Assembly: GCA_914767715.1 (NCBI GenBank)
Contig: OU612066.1
Location: 9,493,001-9,557,000, forward strand
From: Membranipora membranacea
Taxonomy: Eukaryota > Bryozoa > Gymnolaemata > Cheilostomatida > Membraniporidae
DNA: 64,000 nucleotides
Reading direction: 5' to 3'
How positions within the stretch are numbered: the stretch's first letter is position 1; every line of letters begins with the position of its first letter. The notes beneath the pieces were generated by a model. It was not told the origin of the DNA. It saw only the letters and a list, made by a program, of their open reading frames with translations, and ran no database searches. The position numbers were made by a program, and so were the translations under genes. Below, piece by piece: positions 58,041-64,000 of this stretch.

Positions 58041-60451
58041 ATTATTAAGCATCAATGTCTGCCTGTATTCATTTGTTTTCTTATGAGGGGTTATAGGAAA
58101 TATTAAAAATGTCGTCCTGCCATTTTAATCTACCCTTCTGGTTTGGCGCGGTACTATAAATGGCACAAATTAAATTAATATATGCATAAAAATTAACATT
58201 TTTAGCTCCGTTGTTTATGAGACATATGCGCCAATTTCAGCTATATTTAGCAATGGCAGATGTTTCGACTAAATGAAAATATCAGGTCAAAGAGGAGCAT
58301 TAGGTTTTCATGATTTAAATATAATAATCTCACCTCTTGGGTCTACAAAGACATCAAAGTTATCAAACTTCTCTCTGAATAGGAAAACATCATCGGGAAG
58401 TTTAAAGCTGATAACAGCTCGACAGAATGCGTACTGTACAAGACTACAGAAAATTGTTAGAAAATATGAAGAGTGAAGAGAGAACATTTTACTGACAATA
58501 AATTAAATATCAAGTGTGATGCTAAAATCCACCTTGAAGACTGTACAACAGTGGGATGATAAGACCAAATCTGATTGTCTGTTGCTATATAAGTCACTTT
58601 TGTTTAATGTATCAGAATGCAAAATTATTAATTTGGAATTTGCGAGTGTTGACACTTAGAGTAGGAATCATATTACAGACGGATGTGGCCACTGGCTGTA
58701 GGATAGAGGACATGAGAAAATGCAAATTTTAATCCCAATGACAGAGAAAATTAAATTCAACTTCCTTAGATGCTAAACAATCATATTAAAATATACAAAG
58801 ACACACCGAATACTATTTTAAAAAACGAAACAGAAATTAGGAGTAATTATTCTACCTCTTCCGGGTTGAATGCTAATTTGTGGTACTTGAATAGGCTTTC
58901 CCAGACAATGATAATCAATAGCATTAACTTTAACTTGAAAATGTGAGATAAAGGCCCTCCTGTTAGTGCTCCTGCCCCTGACTTCAATTGCCGAAAAACC
59001 AAAGGCTCAAAGAAAAATATGCCTCACTCCATTATTCCTGCAATTCCTATATAATTCCAACAATATTGTGTGGTATATTATCATGTCATTATGTCATACC
59101 TACGATCGGCAGCTACAAAATTATAATAAGAGTGTTCATGTAGAGGTGATACTTCCTCTAGTAAACGATTCTGATGTGAGTGTCAGCGGTAATCTTCGCA
59201 CTATCACCTTGAAATAAAAATTAATATATATGATAGGTGTCCTTATGTCATTCACTCTAGGATACATGACAGACATTGCATTGATTTCGTCTCTAACTAA
59301 ATAGGAATTTAGTCCAATATGTTCACCCAATCGCATTATGATGATTCATAAAAATTCAAAGACCCATTAACAAACCTAGACAGGACAATATTTGGAGCAT
59401 TAGCACTGAGGCATTGTCGTTGGTGGCGTTTTGACATTGAATCTTGTAGTAGTAGTAGTAATGGTGTTAGCATTGATTCGCAGCCGACATATCAGTTTTT
59501 GGTTGATAACTCGATCAATTTGAGTTGGAAAATTGCAATCAATTGAACAGCTTCCTGTGATCAGTCTGATATTAATTTTAACCTAATAGTATCAGCATCA
59601 TATTCATATCTGAAACTGCTAAATGCGAAGCGATTTTCACAATTTGATCCATTTTGATGAAGTTGTAACCAAAAAAAACAAGGACAGGCGACTGGAAATC
59701 AATGATAGAATCATTGCTTCTACGAAATCCAATGTTGTCACTTCACCCACAATTAAGTGCCTCAATAAGCTGTATATGGTGTCCTGTCTAGGTTTATTAT
59801 TTAATCTCTGTTTGGACCCATCTTTTTTATTTTTAATCTCTTCTGTCGAATCAGAAAACGATCAACTTGTTACTAGTAAATATACTACCTTTGTAGGGAA
59901 GGCCTCCCTCATTTTCAGGTCTGTGCCGCTCTTGCTTTTTGTTGATGAGGTTGATGACTTCATAATTATCTTTTTTTGTTGCGCCATTTTATCTGTGAAT
60001 AAAAATGCAAAATTGCAGGGTAGGGTTCTGTTTGCAGGTATTACTAGACCAAAACAGACATTTTATGTAGTGTTAGGGACAAGTGTTAAAAAATTTCAAC
60101 AAAATTGACTATTCCATTTTTCAAGAACTATAAGAAAGCAACGTTTTTTAAAATTTCCAATTATTTTCAAGCTAATATCTATGATAGAACTATTATGTGA
60201 GGCATTGTCACCAATGTCAGCCTACACTGCGTGGTACAGAAACTTACGTTATAATTTATTCACCACATTCAAATTTCTTACTGGTACTCCATCAAATAAT
60301 AATCTCTCAATTCTATTTGGGAAATGATCAAAATATTTTGTGACACATCAGAGTACAATGTCATATGTTATTTAGACTGATTAATTTCAGCTTGGAAACA
60401 ATAATTACCATACAGTAAAGACCAGTCCCAAACATTGACCTGTGAAATAGC

Positions 60452-60459
60452 TATAAAAG
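60452..60459 (+). promoter_or_regulatory. TATA box of GYN gene E
   Basis: TATAAAAG, with the same leader as gene D (exon 1 ends at 60524). It is divergent from UPF3 copy 2, about 465 bases away. Confidence 0.7.
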
Positions 60460-61149
60460 GGGAGCTGTTACATTCTGCAGTCACAAACATTTCTGACAAC
60501 ACATCAGCAACTTGTTAGTATCAGGTGAGTGAAAAGAAAAAAATCATTGTTAAGTTCTATTTTGCACAATTTATATTTCTTATATGAAATCCAAGTGCAG
60601 GGTCACCATATATCATTTTAAAGCGCTCAAGTAGTTATGCAAGCGCGTAGGTTCCCAAGATGCTGACAAGTTTGATTTGATTTTCGATTTTAAATTGTGC
60701 CTCAACCATAGGCTCCAAGTCTGCAGTGGAGCAGTACGCTCAGAAATTGTATCCAATCTCAGGTGATCAGTGTTAAAAGGCATTTACGGATGATAGCTCT
60801 CTTCTTTTGTTGCGCATGCCTCATTCCCTTATCTCCTCATCAGCATTTTTCCTTCCGCTGTCAGCAGGGGAGATGAACCCTGGGAAGACCCCATTAGGAC
60901 CCCAAATTTTTTTGGAAAATCAGTATTTAAATTCTTTTTTTTTTGCAGGTACGGTGCACACTAGGTCCCTATATTGCTACACACAGTATTATGAGCAGTC
61001 CAATGATAAAAAAAGTACATCTGTAATTTCTGTTTTCACAACCGTTACTGTGCATTCTCTTTTTTGACTGTCTAGAATCATTAGAGCTTAATAATAACAA
61101 CTGCAGTTTTCTTTCATACAGCCTTACTACAAAACCCAACTCATTCATC

Positions 61150-61311
61150 ATGAAGGTCATTATGCTCATCATCGCCATGTGCCTTGCTCTGGCATCAGCG
61201 ACATTTAACACAGGATACAACAATAACCATGGGCATGGTTATAACAGAGGAGTGGGAGGCAGACACTGTGCAAAATCAGTTCCTATTCAGAGCTTATTCC
61301 AAGCGGGATAA
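61150..61311 (+). pseudogene. GYN gene E, cut by a CACTA transposon
   Basis: Exon 2 starts at 61122. The frame gives signal peptide MKVIMLIIAMCLALASA and TFNTGYNNNHGHGYNRGVGG-R. From 61264 it runs into transposon sequence, ending after HCAKSVPIQSLFQAG at 61311. The first 38 residues match gene D closely and the repeats are missing. A 53-residue secreted fusion could be translated, since promoter, first exon and start are intact. Confidence 0.8.
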
Positions 61312-61627
61312 TGATTGTATAAATAGATGAAGTTATACCTACATTGTATAATTGTAATATTCTACATGCAAATTATACCGACATTGTATAATTTCATGCA
61401 TAATTGAAAGCAATTGTGAGTTGCCTCCCCTTTGATAATCCACACTCATTGCAAAACAGTAGCATTATAACACAAGCAAACAGTGTGAATAGTTGGATAG
61501 GCAAACAGGCAAGGACTAAGTACTAAGCTTCATTACCAAGAACAGTCAATTGATACAAGATTACAAATTGCACTCAGTTCACCGGTTCAGTAGAAATTAG
61601 ACAGTGCTATTGACGCCTGTAATACTG

Positions 61628-63145
61628 ATGGCAGAGAACAATTTCGAGCACGAAAATTTGCGAAGATGCCCGGTACTTAATGGCTGTGGCGGGATGTTGT
61701 GTAAGACAACATATTACAGGCATCAAAGAAAAAGAAACTGCCGCCCAAAGAGGCCTAGAGAAGAGGATCTAAATGCTGAGGAGAATAACCAGAGGTTAGT
61801 AAATATGTGTAATGTGTTATATAAAGTAACATATAATGCCCGACTGAAATTATTGAAAGCGAGTGAGAGATTTGTCATTCGGTGGAGAAAATACACACTG
61901 ATCATTACTCTCCCAACTAAACAGCACTGGTCCAAAGACAAGGTCATCACTATCCCATAATGCCCATCCCCCTAGCCGATGTGATGACTTAAGTTGATAG
62001 ATGTGGGTTGCTACTACAAACCTGTTTTACAAGCCTGCTTCTGTAATATTTATATCAAATTCAGGGAAAAAGTAAAGGAAGGTGTTGATATATTTTGGGT
62101 AAGCTTGTATAGCTCATACAAGCTATAAGGATCCCCAGTATTATATATGTTCAGCAGTATTGGTGCCAAGTGGCCAGTAGCATTCTGCAATGCCAACCTG
62201 ACCAATGTTATTTATTTATAGACGACACACTCCACCTGAACTACTGGTGATGCTGCAGAGAATATTTATAGCAGGTTTTCTAAGCCTCCAGAGTAAATGC
62301 AACATTTCAGATAGAACATTGATGGCTATCGTCAAGTTTCTTCTTGTGTTTCTCAGTCTCATGGCGGAAGTTCTGGCCTTAGAGATTCTTCGAGACTTTG
62401 TGAGACTGATACCACGCAGCCATGAAACACTATGCACAAAACTTTCATTAAGTCGCAATGACTTCCAAGAGTATGCAACATGTCTAGAGTGTCACTCATT
62501 GTACAGGAAAATAGATGTTACCAGTGGAAGGGTGGAACTCTGCTCATTTATACGCTGGCCGCAGCATCCCCATCTTCAAAGAAGACAACAATGTAAAGTC
62601 AAACTTCACACTGGCCGCATAAATAAACCTTTCAAAGTGAAAGGCACCTATTGTTATCGCCCTGTCTCAAAATACCTTCAAGAATTTGTCTTACAAAACA
62701 ATTTCTTAGAAAAATGCAACGCATGGCGGGATAGAGAGGTCAGAGAGAACTACATGGCTGACGTTAATGATGGTTCAGTACTTATCCTCACAAAGCAACC
62801 TGTACGGGATGGTAAATATAGACTGGTTCCAGCCTTATAAACACACCCAGCACTCCATAGGCGCAATATATATGGTTATCCTGAATCTCCCTCGTTCAGA
62901 ACGCTTTAAAGAGGAAAATATTATGTTGATAGGGATACTTCCAGGACCATCTGAACCACACCTGACCATTAACTCCTATTTGTCTTCAATTGTCACAGAC
63001 CTCAGCAACCTAGATCGCGGCATACTAATGGTAGACAGCACTGAAACAAGACACAGTATTTATCGCTTTCGTTTGCTTTGCTGTTCCTCAGACTTGCCAG
63101 CTACAAGAAAACTTGGTGGATTTCTTTCCTTCATGGCAAACCACG
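61628..63145 (+). pseudogene. Tnp2-type (Transposase_21) CACTA transposase, 5' part, frameshifted
   Basis: Exon 1 (61628-61794) encodes an N-terminal zinc-finger-like module: RRCPVLNGCGGMLCKTTYY, then RHQRKRNC. It splices in phase 2 to 62222 (acceptor TTTATAG). The next exon carries the conserved ECHSLYRKI (CxxC-type) stretch and, in another frame, NIDWFQPYKHTQHSIGAIYM, LNLPRSERFKEENIMLIGIL, PGP and ATRKLGGFLSF. The frame changes near 62790-62805, so the coding sequence is broken. A possible donor at 63145 (CACG/GTGAGA) ends the part seen; the catalytic core downstream is missing or outside the window. Confidence 0.8.
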
Positions 63146-63224
63146 GTGAGATTTTATAAATAATATTTGTAAAACTCGAAGTCTCGTTGTGAGAGGTTTA
63201 ACGTATAACCTGATAGGCGAAGAG

Positions 63225-63770
63225 CAGGGATGCCCAAACCAGGTCCCGTTGGTTAAATGTGGCCCATTACTAAATTTTAAGTGACCCCCTTTGCCCTCGC
63301 TTGGTGCTAGTGCCTCTTGATTGATTCATGCATGGCGTGAATGTATTTCTGATAAGTCATTGCACTGTGCTACAGCCAAAAATACAGTATGGTCTTTATT
63401 CTGACAAAACTGGAATTGCTTACTTCTGACTAGAGAACAGAACTAGAGTACATCAGCCTGCAAGTAGAGAACACCAAATATTGGTTCCACTGTTCAAATA
63501 CAGTTTTGCCCCTGAATGGAGTGATCCTCCAAAATTTTACAAGCTCTCCCTCTTATTCTCTAAATTGCTATTATTCCACATGAATGACAATTAGCAGCAG
63601 TGTCTTATTTCCTTATTCAGAACATGAACTTGTGATTATTAGTCTGTGTGCAAATATTAGAACTTCCAACACATCAAACTAGCCCTTAGGAAAAATTTTT
63701 CTTCTAGCGCTATCAATAATAACCAACCCAAACTACATTTGGCCCATGAGAAAAAGTTTGGGCAGCGCTG
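63225..63770. mobile_element. hAT-like element nested in the CACTA transposon
   Basis: Imperfect inverted ends: CAGGGATGCCCAAAC at left, GTTTGGGCAGCGCTG at right. TGGCCCAT-type blocks are mirrored just inside. The flanking octamers GCGAAGAG and GATTAGAG agree at only five of eight positions, so the target duplication is weak. No coding frame. Confidence 0.55.
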
Positions 63771-63903
63771 GATTAGAGTGTCTCCAAAATATCTGATCTT
63801 TCATCTCCCCAAAATAAAAGCAGAAGAAATCAAAGCTTGGATATTAATCATTGCACTGAGTGACATTCTTTAGCAGATGTAAAGTTAGTGAAGTTAACCT
63901 CAT

Positions 63904-63919
63904 GGGGGGGGGGGGGGGG
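63904..63919 (+). repeat. Poly-G run
   Basis: An uninterrupted G tract of about 16 bases after CCTCAT. Its length may be unreliable in sequencing. Confidence 0.85.
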
Positions 63920-64000
63920 CTACAATAAATGGGTTTATGTTAGAACAAAATGTGTATAGTTTATTGTTGTAAGTTAATCCCATCAATAATTGGGATGTCA

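Larger units (their letters stand above)
52397..59987 (-). pseudogene. UPF3: UPF3 copy 2, disrupted and lacking exon 4
   Basis: Exons (minus): 59987-59889 (MAQQKKIIMKSSTSSTK, ending AFPTK), 59207-59100, 58443-58334, [exon 4 absent], 57586-57414, 56327-56193, 55761-55680, 55286-55176, 54841-54719, 54417-54203, 53792-53705, 53469-53349, 52854-52818, 52663-52397 (stop TAA). Splice sites and phases agree with copy 1. Exon 3 joins exon 5 in frame without exon 4. Damage: exon 2 is 108 bases, with one extra T, so the frame ends SFTRGSITST-stop; exon 8 has TAA (55219-55221) where copy 1 has Lys. Exon 5 has a 12-base in-frame loss, exon 10 an 18-residue tandem duplication, and the exon-junction-complex motif has drifted (KDQPEQAIYILELGAA). 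Exon 8 is phase-symmetric, so skipping would remove the stop. The exon 2 shift remains unless it is a sequencing error. Confidence 0.85.
51925..61263. repeat. Tandem duplication unit 2 (UPF3 copy 2 + GYN gene E)
   Basis: Direct tandem copy of unit 1, shorter because it lacks the hAT, the LINE, the exon 10/11 duplication and the stretch holding exon 4 with its foldback. It stops at 61263, where the CACTA element begins. Confidence 0.8.
61264..64000 (+). mobile_element. CACTA (En/Spm) DNA transposon, left end and interior
   Basis: It starts with CACTGTGCAAAATC exactly where similarity between genes D and E stops. CACTA or CACTG is the diagnostic terminus of this superfamily. Two subterminal repeats follow (GTTATACCTACATTGTATAA near 61332 and ATTATACCGACATTGTATAA near 61372), then a Tnp2-type transposase. 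The right end is not in the window, so the target duplication cannot be checked. A hAT-like element is nested at 63225-63770. Confidence 0.8.

Overview
The window is nuclear DNA of an invertebrate animal. It is AT-rich, its genes are split by GT-AG introns, and it is full of short interspersed repeats, foldback elements and fragments of LINE and DNA transposons. Nothing bacterial, viral or organellar was seen. The species cannot be named from the sequence alone. Every intron-exon model below was built by hand from reading frames, splice consensus and comparison between paralogs inside the window.

Region 1 (0.5-5.7 kb) has three members of a small secreted Gly/Asn/Tyr/Arg-rich peptide family, called here the GYN family. 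One (A, +) looks intact. One (B, -) has an intact coding part but no promoter or first exon. One (C, +) has a promoter but a decayed coding region. Two more members, D (51.1 kb) and E (61.15 kb), lie on the far side of the window. All share a TATA box, a non-coding first exon, a coding second exon and a tiny third exon that adds two residues and the stop. From 5.9 to 10 kb there are head-to-tail copies of a composite repeat carrying a tRNA-Gly-like module with a 13-nt insert exactly at the tRNA intron position.

Region 2 (13.5-23.6 kb) is a C-type lectin cluster: two three-exon secreted lectins in divergent orientation, a wrecked third copy next to a long ACTC-type microsatellite, and an unrecognised small secreted protein gene.

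Region 3 (24-38 kb) is mostly repeats: a ~240-bp satellite, TIR-bounded elements carrying tRNA-like segments, foldbacks and a LINE fragment. It also holds a partial secreted, cysteine-rich gene with a thrombospondin type 1 repeat.

Region 4 (38.2-61.3 kb) is a direct tandem duplication. Each unit has a minus-strand gene for UPF3, the nonsense-mediated mRNA decay factor (14 exons reconstructed), head to head with a plus-strand GYN gene. Both UPF3 copies carry several different disabling changes: frameshifts, stops, loss of exon 4, and a hAT insertion with a clear 8-bp target duplication. The second unit ends where a CACTA (En/Spm) transposon starts inside exon 2 of GYN gene E; its broken Tnp2-type transposase runs to about 63.15 kb and a hAT-like element lies further in.

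The intact-looking genes are GYN A, GYN D and the two lectins. All encode secreted proteins, which would fit a surface, mucus or defence role, but that is inference.
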